Source of the DNA: Allosphingosinicella sp.
GTDB taxonomy: Bacteria > Pseudomonadota > Alphaproteobacteria > Sphingomonadales > Sphingomonadaceae
DNA length: 39,288 nucleotides
Direction of reading: 5' to 3'
Assembly (NCBI GenBank): GCA_030447665.1
Contig: JAUJOJ010000005.1
Coordinates: 92,751-132,038 of the forward strand
Below, piece by piece: positions 1 through 8,375 of this stretch; positions within the stretch are counted from its first letter, which is position 1; the number at the start of each line of letters is the position of its first letter. The notes under the pieces are model-generated. The model was given only the letters and a program-made list of their open reading frames with translations. It searched no databases and had not been told where the DNA came from. A program made the position numbers and the translations under genes.

Positions 1-1
1 C

Positions 2-1945
2 TTGTCGATCGCGATTTCGGTTTTCCCGAATGATCCTCGCCTCAAGGGACTGAAGCGGATGGCGGAGCCGGTCAAGCAGTCCGCTCTGCTAAGGAAGCTG
101 CTGTCGTCTGAGACCGTGGAGGCGAAGGCGTTCGAGGTGATCCGCTACCGGCCCGCGAGGCGTTGCGTCGTGCGGGCAACGGACGGGGAAGGGCGGTCCT
201 TGCTGGTGAAGTTCTACGACAAGTCGGACTTCGCCTTGGCGCGTCAGAGAGCCGTCGCTTTTCGCTCGGCTGGCGATTTGGCAATCCCGAAGTTGATGGG
301 CGAGTCCGAAAGCGCGTTCGTGCTGGCGAGCGAATGGCTGCCAGGGGCGCCGTTCCACGCTTGTCACCACGACGCGGAACGCGTCGGGCGGGCGCTCTTG
401 GAATTGCATCAACAGACCCCGGCCGATCTCCCCATGTCGACGCGCTCGATGCAGGGCCAGTCAGCCGAGGTGCTCGCCGAGGACCTTGGGCGCCTATGGC
501 CGCCTCTCGCCGACCGATGCCGCCGGTTGGCACGCCTGATCTCTGCCGCGCTCGTCCAGCATGACGGAAGGATGACTGCCACCCACGGCGACTTCTATGC
601 CGACCAGCTGCTGGTGGCTGAGGATCGCATCGGGTTTGTCGATTTCGATGAGGCGGCGTGGGGAAGCCCGGCGTGGGACATCGGAAACTTCTCGGCGCAC
701 TTGATGTACCGCGCCCTCACTGGCCGTCCCGATCAGGACATGGAGGCACGCTCCGAGGGCCTGCTTGCCGCTTATTGTGCAGCCGGTGGTGAAGTATCAG
801 AGGCCGAGGTGCGGCTGCAGACGGCATTGGGCTTGCTTCGGCTGGCGCCCCGGCCATTTCGGGAGCGGCATGCCGACTGGCCTGATCGCATCGAGGCGAT
901 CCTCGCGCGAGCCGAAGAGTTGCTACCCCGGAATTCGCCGCCGTCTCCCAAGAATGCGGAGCATCCTGTGGATTCGCAGCTGCCCCTGCTCGCACACGCG
1001 CTCGAGCCGGCGGAGGCGGAAGGTCATATTCAACTTTCGGCAGCGGGCCTGGCGACCTGCAGGGTGGAGAGCGCGAACCTGGTCAGGCACAAGCATGGAC
1101 GCCGATGCCTGATCGAATATGAGGTCGTGTCTGCCCCAGGCGCCCCAACCATTCTGCTCGGCAAGATGCGAGCTCGCGGCGTTGATTGCCGAAGTTACCA
1201 GGTGCAGCGCCACCTTTGGCAAACCGGCTTCGGAGCAGCCTCAAGAGACGGCATCGTGGTTGCGGAGCCGGTAGCGATCGTGCCTGCCTTGGGCCTGTGG
1301 CTTCAACGCCGGGTTCCCGGCGAGACCGTCACCAGGCTTCTGGAGGAGGGCAAGCTACCGGACCCAGAGGTGGCCGCGGCCGCGATCGCGAAGCTGCACA
1401 AGGCTGCAGTCCCCGTTTCGCGGCGTTGGACAGCAGCGCAGGAATTGGAGGTGTTGCGCAACCGGCTCGAGCAGTTCAGGACTGCGCGGCCGGAGCTCGG
1501 CGGCAGGCTCGGCAGGCTGATGGACGCTTGCGAGGCTCTGGCTGAAATGGCGGTGTCGGTGCCCGAGAAGGTGCTTCACCGGGATTTCTATCCGGACAAT
1601 CTCTTATTCGACACGGCTGGTGTTGCAATCATCGACCTTGATCTCGTTGCCTTGGGAGATCCGGCAGTCGACGTTGGCAACTTCCTGGCCCACGTCACGG
1701 AACTGAGCCTGCGGCGGTGGGGTGAACCCGATCACTTTAGCGGGTGGCAAAGCCGGTTTCAGAATGCCTATTGCAGCCTGTCTGGCCCAACCCCGAATAC
1801 ACGGATTTATGAATTGCTGACTCTCGTTCGTTTAACAGAAATCAGCACTCGGATGGCTGACCGGCGTTTCCTGACCGGGACCATGTTGGACCTTTGCGAG
1901 TCTCGGCTGGGAGAAGCCCTGGGATTGGTCGAAGAACAGGCATGA
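2..1945 (+). CDS. Tandem-domain aminoglycoside phosphotransferase (APH) family kinase
   Basis: The protein holds two protein-kinase-like APH domains in series. The first has a catalytic loop THGDFYADQ near residue 194 and a metal-binding VDFDEAAWG near 212. The second has LHRDFYPDNLLF near 525 and IIDLDLVALGDP near 543. Each is followed by a conserved D-x-GNF segment (WDIGNF, VDVGNF). Such kinases phosphorylate small hydroxylated substrates; the substrate here cannot be read from sequence. The frame is open at the window edge and the first codon is TTG, so the true start may lie upstream. Its stop overlaps the start of the AlgE-like porin gene by 4 bases (ATGA), which suggests translational coupling and a role in polysaccharide production or export rather than drug resistance. 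The domain call is firm; the role is inference. Confidence 0.8.
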   Translation: MSIAISVFPNDPRLKGLKRMAEPVKQSALLRKLLSSETVEAKAFEVIRYRPARRCVVRATDGEGRSLLVKFYDKSDFALARQRAVAFRSAGDLAIPKLMGESESAFVLASEWLPGAPFHACHHDAERVGRALLELHQQTPADLPMSTRSMQGQSAEVLAEDLGRLWPPLADRCRRLARLISAALVQHDGRMTATHGDFYADQLLVAEDRIGFVDFDEAAWGSPAWDIGNFSAHLMYRALTGRPDQDMEARSEGLLAAYCAAGGEVSEAEVRLQTALGLLRLAPRPFRERHADWPDRIEAILARAEELLPRNSPPSPKNAEHPVDSQLPLLAHALEPAEAEGHIQLSAAGLATCRVESANLVRHKHGRRCLIEYEVVSAPGAPTILLGKMRARGVDCRSYQVQRHLWQTGFGAASRDGIVVAEPVAIVPALGLWLQRRVPGETVTRLLEEGKLPDPEVAAAAIAKLHKAAVPVSRRWTAAQELEVLRNRLEQFRTARPELGGRLGRLMDACEALAEMAVSVPEKVLHRDFYPDNLLFDTAGVAIIDLDLVALGDPAVDVGNFLAHVTELSLRRWGEPDHFSGWQSRFQNAYCSLSGPTPNTRIYELLTLVRLTEISTRMADRRFLTGTMLDLCESRLGEALGLVEEQA

Positions 1946-3336
1946 GCCGCCGGGTCGTAGGGCTGCGCCTTCTGGCGGGCATCCTGGCGGGTGCGGCGGC
2001 GTCTGCAGCGGCGGGCTCGGCTTCAAGCGCCTCAAATGCAAAAGCGGAACAACCGCCCCAGGCAGCCGGTCCGGTGACTGAACCAGGAGCAGGTGCTGAT
2101 GCGGCTGCCCCGGAAGAGGCCGGCTCTCAGGCAGCTGCGGGCACCCTTTTTGATGACAATCGGGGGGGAACGCCCGAGCAGCGTTTTACCGTCAGCGGGC
2201 GGCTGGAAACCGAAGCGCAGTACCTCAACAATTTCGACCTGGATGATGACGAACGCACCGATCGGCTGCGTCTCACGCCGGAAGCACGGCTGGAGCTTGC
2301 GTATCGCCCGAACAAGGGCGTGCTGGCGTTCCTTTCGTTCGAACTCGGCCGGGATATCGAGGACGTGCAGGGCCGGCCGCCGTCGGGAAGGACGCGGCTC
2401 GAGCTTCGCGAGGCCTTCGTTTTGTGGAAGGACTTCGTCGAAGATTTCGAGTTGCAGATCGGCAGGCAGGACTTTGAGGATGGCCGTGAGTGGCTGTTCG
2501 ACGAGCGCCTCGATGGAGTGCGCCTGGTTTATGATGAGAATGACTGGGAGATAACGCTGGCGGTGGCCCGCGAGGGGCTGGTGCGAAAGGATCTACTGCG
2601 GTCCAACCGGACCAAGGCGATGGACAATTTCCTGATCAGTGCGGAGCGCGAGATCACCGAGGATTTGGATGTGGTCGGTTATTTCTTCCGGCAGCAGGAT
2701 CAGGTTGAAGGCGAGACAAGAAACTTCTTGGGGGTTCAGGCCGAAGGCGAGGTCGGCAGCGGCCTCGACGTCTGGCTCGATGCAGCCGTGCTGCGGGGAG
2801 ACGACGGCCGCGGCAAGAGCCTGCGCGGCTATGCCCTCGATGCGGGGGTCATCTACTCGTTTCCAGCGCCGGGAAAGCCGGCATTGATCCTCGGATATGC
2901 GCGCGGAAGCGGCGGTGAGACGCGCAAGGTTGACCGTGGCTTCAGGCAAACCGGCCTGCAGGACAACGAGGATCGTCTGAGCGGCCTCGCCAATGTCAAA
3001 TATTACGGCGAGTTGCTGGACCCGGAGCTAAGCAATCTGTCGATCCTGACGGCGGGAATAGGCTTCCGCCCGAGCCGGACGTCCTCGCTCGAACTGATCT
3101 GGCATGGGTACAAGCAGGTCGACGCGAGTGACGACGACATCCGGGAGTCTGCCTTGCGTGCCGAGCCGAACGGCGACAGTCGCAGCCTCGGCTTCGAGCT
3201 GGACGCCATTGCTGCGTTTCGGCTCGGCGCCGACTTGGGTTTGGAGGTTAAGCTTGGCTATTTTCGGCCCGGACAAGCCTTCGATAGCCAAGACGACGCA
3301 AAGTTCGCGAAAGCGAGGATCGTTTATCGATTCTGA
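1942..3336 (+). CDS. AlgE-type outer-membrane export porin (alginate export family)
   Basis: A 464-residue predicted outer-membrane beta-barrel. It begins with a basic n-region (MSRRVVGLR) and an Ala-rich signal peptide of roughly 30 residues, then a low-complexity Ala/Pro/Glu linker to about residue 75. The rest is alternating aromatic strands ending in a terminal Phe (ARIVYRF), as expected for BAM substrates. The segment FRQTGLQDNEDR and the pattern of Arg/Asp-rich strands fit the alginate export family (AlgE/AlgK-associated barrel), which carries anionic polysaccharide across the outer membrane. The ATG at 1942 overlaps the preceding kinase stop and gives a proper signal peptide; an upstream in-frame ATG at 1894 lies inside the kinase gene and is less likely. 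The exported polymer is unknown because the rest of the locus lies outside the window. Confidence 0.78.
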   Translation: MSRRVVGLRLLAGILAGAAASAAAGSASSASNAKAEQPPQAAGPVTEPGAGADAAAPEEAGSQAAAGTLFDDNRGGTPEQRFTVSGRLETEAQYLNNFDLDDDERTDRLRLTPEARLELAYRPNKGVLAFLSFELGRDIEDVQGRPPSGRTRLELREAFVLWKDFVEDFELQIGRQDFEDGREWLFDERLDGVRLVYDENDWEITLAVAREGLVRKDLLRSNRTKAMDNFLISAEREITEDLDVVGYFFRQQDQVEGETRNFLGVQAEGEVGSGLDVWLDAAVLRGDDGRGKSLRGYALDAGVIYSFPAPGKPALILGYARGSGGETRKVDRGFRQTGLQDNEDRLSGLANVKYYGELLDPELSNLSILTAGIGFRPSRTSSLELIWHGYKQVDASDDDIRESALRAEPNGDSRSLGFELDAIAAFRLGADLGLEVKLGYFRPGQAFDSQDDAKFAKARIVYRF

Positions 3337-3863
3337 CGGAGAGATCAGCGACTGGAGCTGAACGAGCAGGTACGGGAACAGGCTCACAGGTTCAGCACTC
3401 GCCGTAGCTCACCTTTTTGCGCGCAGGGCATCGGTTCACGTCAGATACGCAAAGGTCGTGTCAGGCATCACAGCGCTCTCGCTGAATATTCGCACTGCGT
3501 CCTTGGTGGGTCAGGCAGCCGTAAGAGCTGTAGGTCCGCATTGCCGCTCTAAGCACTGAAAGCTGCCAGGCAGCTAGCGGCCAATCCGAGCCGAAAACGG
3601 AAGCTGAATGAGTGTCTGGTTCCGGGAAGCGCTAACGGCGGCGCGAACGTCCGGGAATGGGTCGAAGTCGTCGGCGCCAAGTGGACCTCCCACTGAGCAC
3701 CATTACCAGGGTGCAACCCGCCAACACAGGCCGTTCCGAGCCGTCTTGTGTAAGCTCCACTGCGGACGCCCGTTCGTCGGCTGAAAGGTTGTGACCCGCG
3801 CTTGGCGTAGAAGTCGATGCTCGCGCGGCGGATGCGCAGAGGAGAGCCAGAACCTCTCTTCGT
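3337..3863. other. Non-coding stretch without recognisable gene
   Basis: About 530 bases between the convergent porin and serine hydrolase genes. No reading frame here looks protein-like, and I see no tRNA or rRNA. The part around 3627-3665 (GGGAAGCGCTAACGG and an 'aacgtccgggaatgggtcg' segment) resembles decayed sphingomonad dispersed repeat sequence, but I could not find a second copy in this window good enough to define an element. Confidence 0.5.
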
Positions 3864-5539
3864 TCAGTCAGCTGTGCGCACACCGTGCAGCTCCCGCGCG
3901 CCGCGGTACATAGTGAGGCGATTCACCTGGCCGTTCTCCGGATGAAGGACCACGCGCATGGGCGTGCCGTCGATGCGGAACTCGGTGTCCGAGACCGGCC
4001 GCATAGGCAGCGGCTCCTGTCCGGGAGGCCCGATCGTGAGCTGCCCGTTTTCACGTAGCGCGATGGCCAGCACCGGGCCTTCGGTCTTGAAGGTTCCGAC
4101 GTACGATCGCAGCACGGCGGGGGAGACGGTGAACGGCGGCGGGGCGGCACCGGTGCGGACCGCACGCTGCGGATGCGCATTGTCGGGCCGGTGCACTTCG
4201 ATGACATGTTGGCCGTCGACCTGGCGTGTAAACTTGACCCACGTCAGGTTTTCGGGGCCGAAGAAGAAGCGATCGTCGCCGGCAGGGAAGGCTTCGAGTT
4301 GAGCGTCGCCCTGGCCATGAACAGCTTGCCGTCGCGAGCGAAGAAGCGAAGCGGGGGACCCTCCTTGTCCCTGTAGACGCCGAAGAGCGGCTCGGTCGCC
4401 TCAATCTCGACGGATGCGCGGCTGAAGTTCGGAAATGGCTCCCCGAGCGCGAGCGCGGCGAAGCGACGGGTCAAGGTGCTTGGATCGGTCGCCGGGTCGT
4501 CGCTGTTGGCGAAGACGGCTACGAACAGGCCCTCGGAAGGGATGTAAACGCTATCCGTGTCGAGTCCTGCTCCGGCGCCGCCATGAACGAGCGCCTGTCG
4601 CCCGCCGAGCTTCGCGATGCGCAGGCCGAAGCCGTAAGGCTCCGTCGATCCGTCCGCGAGCCGTGCGGGGCGGATCATTTCCTGGTAGAGCGCGGGACTG
4701 ACGACCCGGCCATGATGGAGCGCCTGCGCCCATTTGGCCATGTCCCGCACGTTTCCCTGCAACCCTCCGGCGGCGTGCGCCACGCTCATGTGGGCGGGCG
4801 CGACAGGCTGTGTCTTCCCGCCTTCTTCCGTGTAACCGCGCGCGGCCGCCGGGGCGGCTTGGCTGGAGACCGCATAGGCGATGCTCCGGAGGCCAAGTGG
4901 GCGCGTGATCCGTTCGGCGAGGGCCTGATGCCAAGCCTTCCCGGTGACCTTCTCGACGATCGCGCCGAGCATCACGTAGCCGCCGTTATTATATTCCCAA
5001 GCATGCCCAGGTTGCGCGCGCACTGGTAGGGCGCGGAACTCAGCGAGCAGCTGCGCGGTGGTCCAGGTCCGGGTACGGTTTTTGACGATCCACCCCGCTA
5101 TCTTGGAGTAATCCTGGAGACCCGAGCTATGATTGAGGAGCTGGCGCACGGTGGCACCGGCGGCCGGCTGCGGCCAATCGGGGAAGAAGCGGGAAATGGG
5201 GTCGTCCAGCGAGAGCTTTTTTTCGGCGACCAGCTGGAGGACGATCACGGCCGTGAACTGCTTGGTGATCGATCCGAGCCGAAAGACGGTGTCCGGCGTG
5301 ATCGGCCGGCGCTGTTCGATTTCGGCGAGACCGCGGCCGGCGGAATGGATCACCTTCCCGCGGCGGGTGACTACCACTGCGGCGCCCGGGCCGTCGGCCG
5401 GATAGGCACCCTTGAGCATGGCATCCGCTTTGGCCTCGAGATCCGCGGGCTGCGCGATGGCCGCAGCGGCCGCGTATACCGGGGCGGCCGTAGTCACCGT
5501 AACGAACCCAAGGTTCGCGAAGAGTTTCGTGATGGTCAT
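3864..5539 (-). CDS. Secreted serine hydrolase, class C beta-lactamase/penicillin-binding fold (one frameshift)
   Basis: Starts at ATG 5539 behind a good ribosome site (AGGAG, 9 bases away), followed by a signal peptide that ends around AxA near residue 25. The catalytic set of the family is present: SITK (SxxK nucleophile motif), EYNNGGY (YxN) and LVHGGAGAG (third box, HxG type). A C-terminal beta-rich extension (GVYRDKEGPPLRFFARDGKLF, then YVGTFKTEGPVL and ENGQLTIGPPG) resembles the DUF3471-like lipocalin-style domains common in these proteins. Near 4310-4316 the frame shifts by one base within a GGG run; restoring a base joins FMA to GDAQLEAFPAG and gives about 558 residues. Likely a D-amino-acid peptidase or esterase of the periplasm; true beta-lactamase activity is not implied. 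It lies downstream of a small membrane protein gene on the same strand. Confidence 0.8.
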
Positions 5540-5625
5540 GTGAAGGAACTCCTGTGCGTGCGCACGGCGGCTGTTGCGCCGTGTGCGTTGAACGCGACTG
5601 AGTGAGCCTGGCGAAGAGGCGCCGA

Positions 5626-6186
5626 TCAGACCTGCGCCGACACTGCGGACTGCCCGTCCCGCGCGGCTTTCCGGAACAGCCCGGCCGCCAGCAGCCACGG
5701 CACCACGAAGGTCATGCTCAGCATGCCCCCGTGCGCGTCCGTGGACATGCCGACCACGCTGAGCATGCCTTGCCAGATCGCCGCCGCCACCATTGCGCGC
5801 GCCAGTCCGGCGGGTTCGAAGCGAGCGATGATCGCTCCGATCAGTGCAATGAGTAGCACGCCGCCGAAGAGGAGGTTGTATGGACCCTCGCCGATCATGC
5901 CGACAGCGGCGTTGACCCAGACCGTGAGAAAGGCCGTGACCACCGCGCCCGCGGCACCAAGGCGGTAGGCGAGGCTGCTCGACTTGCGGACGATGAACTC
6001 GAAGGCGAGACCGACGCTGCCAAAGAGCACGCCCGCGAAGACGAAATCGGACGCAGTCCAATTCACTTCATCGGTGAACCGCATCGCGATCAGCGGCAGC
6101 AGCAGCAAACAAGCAGCGAAGCCCCACCCCGTTATCCTCCAGGGGCTCCAGCGCCGCCTGCCATCGATTTGCGCTTTCATTGTCAT
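5626..6186 (-). CDS. Small multi-pass membrane protein, unknown function
   Basis: A 186-residue hydrophobic protein with about five predicted membrane segments: GWGFAACLLLLPLIAM, DFVFAGVLFGSVGLAFEF, LGAAGAVVTAFLTVWVNAAVG, LLFGGVLLIALIGAIIA and the Ala/Met-rich C-terminal part. The ATG at 6186 is preceded by GGAGG seven bases away, so it is preferred over an upstream in-frame ATG at 6231. It sits 86 bases upstream of the serine hydrolase gene on the same strand and is divergent from the winged-helix regulator, so it is probably co-transcribed with the hydrolase. I recall similar proteins of unknown function in sphingomonads but cannot name a family. Confidence 0.72.
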   Translation of the reverse strand: MTMKAQIDGRRRWSPWRITGWGFAACLLLLPLIAMRFTDEVNWTASDFVFAGVLFGSVGLAFEFIVRKSSSLAYRLGAAGAVVTAFLTVWVNAAVGMIGEGPYNLLFGGVLLIALIGAIIARFEPAGLARAMVAAAIWQGMLSVVGMSTDAHGGMLSMTFVVPWLLAAGLFRKAARDGQSAVSAQV

Positions 6187-6274
6187 CGACTTGCCTCCAT
6201 CCCCTGAATGAGGCTTCGATCTGGTCCACACGACCGGTGAGCGTCATGAGCAACTTGTGAGGTTTTGCTGAAAA
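6187..6274. promoter_or_regulatory. Divergent intergenic region between membrane protein and winged-helix regulator
   Basis: An 88-base gap between two divergently transcribed genes must hold both promoters and is the natural place for the regulator to bind. I see no convincing -35/-10 pair or clear dyad, so the assignment rests on gene layout only. Confidence 0.4.
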
Positions 6275-7378
6275 ATGGCGGACGAGCTACTCGCTGGCGG
6301 CTTTCGCTTCGAACGCTTTCACTTCGATCCCCGCGACCGTCAGCTCAGGCGCGACGATGTCCCGGTAGACCTCAACGCGCGATATCTGGACGCCTTGGCC
6401 CTGCTTGTGCGCGAGGCGGGCAAGCTCGTCTCGAAGGACCGCTTTCTCGAAGAGGTCTGGCGCGGCGTGCCCGTCACCGACGAGGCGCTCACTCAGTGCA
6501 TCAAGACGCTACGGCGACAGCTGGGGGACGACGCGGCGCGGCCGCACTTTATCGAGACGGTTCCCAAGCACGGCTACCGCTTCATCGCGCCCATCGAAAC
6601 GATCGACTGTGAACCCGGGCGTTCGGCACCCACTTCGGCCGGGTCCGCTCAGGACGTCCTGCCGCGCTATTCCTGGCGGCAATTTCTGCTGCTCGGTGGA
6701 GCGGGGACGATCGGGGCTGGCGTCGCCGGCATCATCGGCGGCCTGTTCTATGGCTTTTCCGGGGCCTCGCAACAGCTCGCGCCAGGCGTGGGCGCGGCCT
6801 CGGTGCTGCTCGTCCTTCTCTGGCTCACTATAGCGGCGGCGTTGATGGGCGGCGTCGGCGTGAGCTTCGGCATCGCCGCTTCGCGCTTCGCCTCGCAGTG
6901 GCCCTGGAGCAGCATCGCCGGAGGCGCGGTGGGAGGGCTGTTGGTCGGCGGCGTCGTGAAGCTGATCGGACTGGACGCGTTCAATCTTTTACTCGGGCGA
7001 GCGCCCCGAGACATCACCGGGGCGGCCGAAGGCTTGCTGCTCGGAGGGGCGGTGGGCGTGGGCACCTGGTTGGGGAGCCGGGGTGCGTCTCCTCGCTCGC
7101 TTAGCAGCAAAATTGCCGTCGGCAGCATTCCCGGAGCCGCCGCCGGAATCGTCATCCCCCTGCTTGGAGGGCGCATGATGGGCGGCAGCCTTGAGCTGCT
7201 TACTGTCAGCTTCCCCGGCTCTCGCCTGCGGCTCGATCAGATCGGCGGGTCCTTTGGCGAAACTGGTTTTGGGCCGATAAGCCAGATCGTGACCGGCGGC
7301 CTGGAGGGCGGGCTGTTCAGCGGCTGCATCGTAGGCGCGATGATCATCGCGCGGCGGAGCCTGAGCATTGATCGTTGA
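6275..7378 (+). CDS. Membrane-anchored winged-helix (OmpR/CadC-type) transcriptional regulator
   Basis: Residues 1 to about 108 form a Trans_reg_C winged helix: FHFDPRDRQLRRDDVPVDLN, the recognition-helix region DEALTQCIKTLRRQLGDD, and the wing FIETVPKHGYRFIAPIE. No receiver domain precedes it. The remaining 250 residues are strongly hydrophobic and Gly/Ala-rich, with several membrane segments (LLLGGAGTIGAGVAGIIGGLF, SVLLVLLWLTIAAALMGGVG and more towards the C-terminus). This is the architecture of one-component, ToxR/CadC-like regulators, except that the C-terminal half is a multi-span membrane module rather than one helix and a periplasmic sensor. It is divergent from the membrane protein and serine hydrolase genes, which are its likely targets (inference). 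Confidence 0.8.
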   Translation: MADELLAGGFRFERFHFDPRDRQLRRDDVPVDLNARYLDALALLVREAGKLVSKDRFLEEVWRGVPVTDEALTQCIKTLRRQLGDDAARPHFIETVPKHGYRFIAPIETIDCEPGRSAPTSAGSAQDVLPRYSWRQFLLLGGAGTIGAGVAGIIGGLFYGFSGASQQLAPGVGAASVLLVLLWLTIAAALMGGVGVSFGIAASRFASQWPWSSIAGGAVGGLLVGGVVKLIGLDAFNLLLGRAPRDITGAAEGLLLGGAVGVGTWLGSRGASPRSLSSKIAVGSIPGAAAGIVIPLLGGRMMGGSLELLTVSFPGSRLRLDQIGGSFGETGFGPISQIVTGGLEGGLFSGCIVGAMIIARRSLSIDR

Positions 7379-7609
7379 AAGAAGGACTGCAACTCGGAAG
7401 CTGCCAGACTGATAATGGCCCGAATGGGTCATCAGGCTGGCTCGCTGGACGTCCGCTTTCCGCTTGTTGCGCACATTCCGCTTTTCAGAGCCGTGGCCGT
7501 AGCCAAGCCGCTACGCGGCTAACATGGGAAGCAGAGGCCTTGTGCCAGAACGAGGCAGGTAAAATCCGCAGCTTGTCCCGGCCGCTGAGTGTCGGCAATT
7601 TCCCATTCG

Positions 7610-7768
7610 ATGTCCGAGAACGAACCAGAATATCTGCTCAAGCAGGCTGAGCGCTGCCGCACCGTCGCCAAGACGGCGACGGACGAGAAGATGAGGCACG
7701 CGCTTCTTGAGATGGCCCGGGATTACGAAGAGCGCGCGCACCAAGTGCAGGTCAAGAAGCCAGGGTAA
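7610..7768 (+). CDS. Small conserved charged protein, 52 residues
   Basis: A short gene starting at ATG 7610 and ending in TAA. It encodes a Glu/Arg/Lys-rich helix of the form YLLKQAERCRTVAKTA then MRHALLEMARDYEERAHQV. I recognise this pattern (residues R/C-R-x-A then LLEMAxxYE-R-A) from the many short hypothetical proteins of alphaproteobacteria, usually 50-80 residues; their function is unknown. No strong ribosome site is visible. The region before it (7379-7609) shows no gene. Confidence 0.62.
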   Translation: MSENEPEYLLKQAERCRTVAKTATDEKMRHALLEMARDYEERAHQVQVKKPG

Positions 7769-7817
7769 GGCTTTGGGTCTGGACCCTAGAGCATGATGGG
7801 TTCAGCTTGACCCAATT

Positions 7818-7912
7818 GTCATTGCGAGCGCAGCGAAGCAATCCAGAGATATCGTCGGCTGGATCACGCCGCCTGCGGCGGATTGCTTCGTCGCGGCGCT
7901 CCTCGCAATGAC
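7818..7912. repeat. Palindromic dispersed repeat, 95 bp
   Basis: A long imperfect inverted repeat. The left arm begins GTCATTGCGAGCGCAGCGAA and the right arm ends TCGCGGCGCTCCTCGCAATGAC, with GCAATCCAG and GGATTGCTTCG as the inner pairing parts. The arms could form a stem of about 30 bp. Intergenic repeats of this sequence type are scattered through many proteobacterial genomes. Just upstream, 7777-7788 (GGTCTGGACCCT) matches 12 bases of the outer end of the 326-bp element found elsewhere in the window. Confidence 0.7.
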
Positions 7913-7936
7913 GATCTGAGCCCATCTGATCCCGCT

Positions 7937-8371
7937 CTAGTAACCGCCCACCGGCGCGACGTTGAGGCGCGGGATGTCGATGGCGGGGCAGCGGTCCATC
8001 ACCACGTCGAGGCCGGCCGCTTCCGCCCGAGCCGCGGCTTCTTCGTTGATCACGCCCAATTGCAGCCAGACGGACTTGGCGCCGATCGCGATCGCCTCGT
8101 CCACCGCCTCGCCGGCGGCCTGAGGACGGCGGAAGATGTCGACCATGTCGATCGGCTCCTCGATGTCGGACAAGGCCGCGTACACGGTCTCGCCGTGGAT
8201 CTTCTGGCCCGCGAGCTGCGGATTCACCGGGAAGACGCGGTAGCCGTGGGTCTGGAGGAACCGCATGACCCCATGGGACGCGCGGCCGGGCCGATCGGAC
8301 GCACCCACCAGCGCGATGTAGCGGACGCGTGACAGAAGGTGGGCGATATCGTCTTCGGACGTGAGTGGCAT
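7937..8371 (-). CDS. CoA-binding protein, YccU family
   Basis: A 144-residue single Rossmann-like domain. It has the nucleotide-binding start YIALVGASDRPGRASHGVM, then GYRVFPVNP, a VYAALSDI strand, the family-typical IDMVDIFRRP, and the C-terminal VVMDRCPAIDIPRL. These are hallmarks of the CoA_binding_2 (YccU) family, small cytoplasmic proteins of poorly known role. The start at 8371 fits the family length. The frame stays open upstream into the 326-bp element, whose edge lies only 4 bases before the ATG, so the usual leader and ribosome site are missing or supplied by the element. The gene lies downstream of mrp on the same strand. Confidence 0.85.
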   Translation of the reverse strand: MPLTSEDDIAHLLSRVRYIALVGASDRPGRASHGVMRFLQTHGYRVFPVNPQLAGQKIHGETVYAALSDIEEPIDMVDIFRRPQAAGEAVDEAIAIGAKSVWLQLGVINEEAAARAEAAGLDVVMDRCPAIDIPRLNVAPVGGY

Positions 8372-8375
8372 GTTT

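Noticed and set aside
3632..3883. Small minus-strand frame of 83 codons beyond the serine hydrolase
   Set aside because: No family features or ribosome site, and it overlaps the end of the hydrolase gene.
5540..6061. N-terminal extension of the serine hydrolase through the membrane protein gene
   Set aside because: The extension is Arg/Gly/His-rich out-of-frame sequence of the neighbouring gene; ATG 5539 has a good ribosome site and signal peptide.
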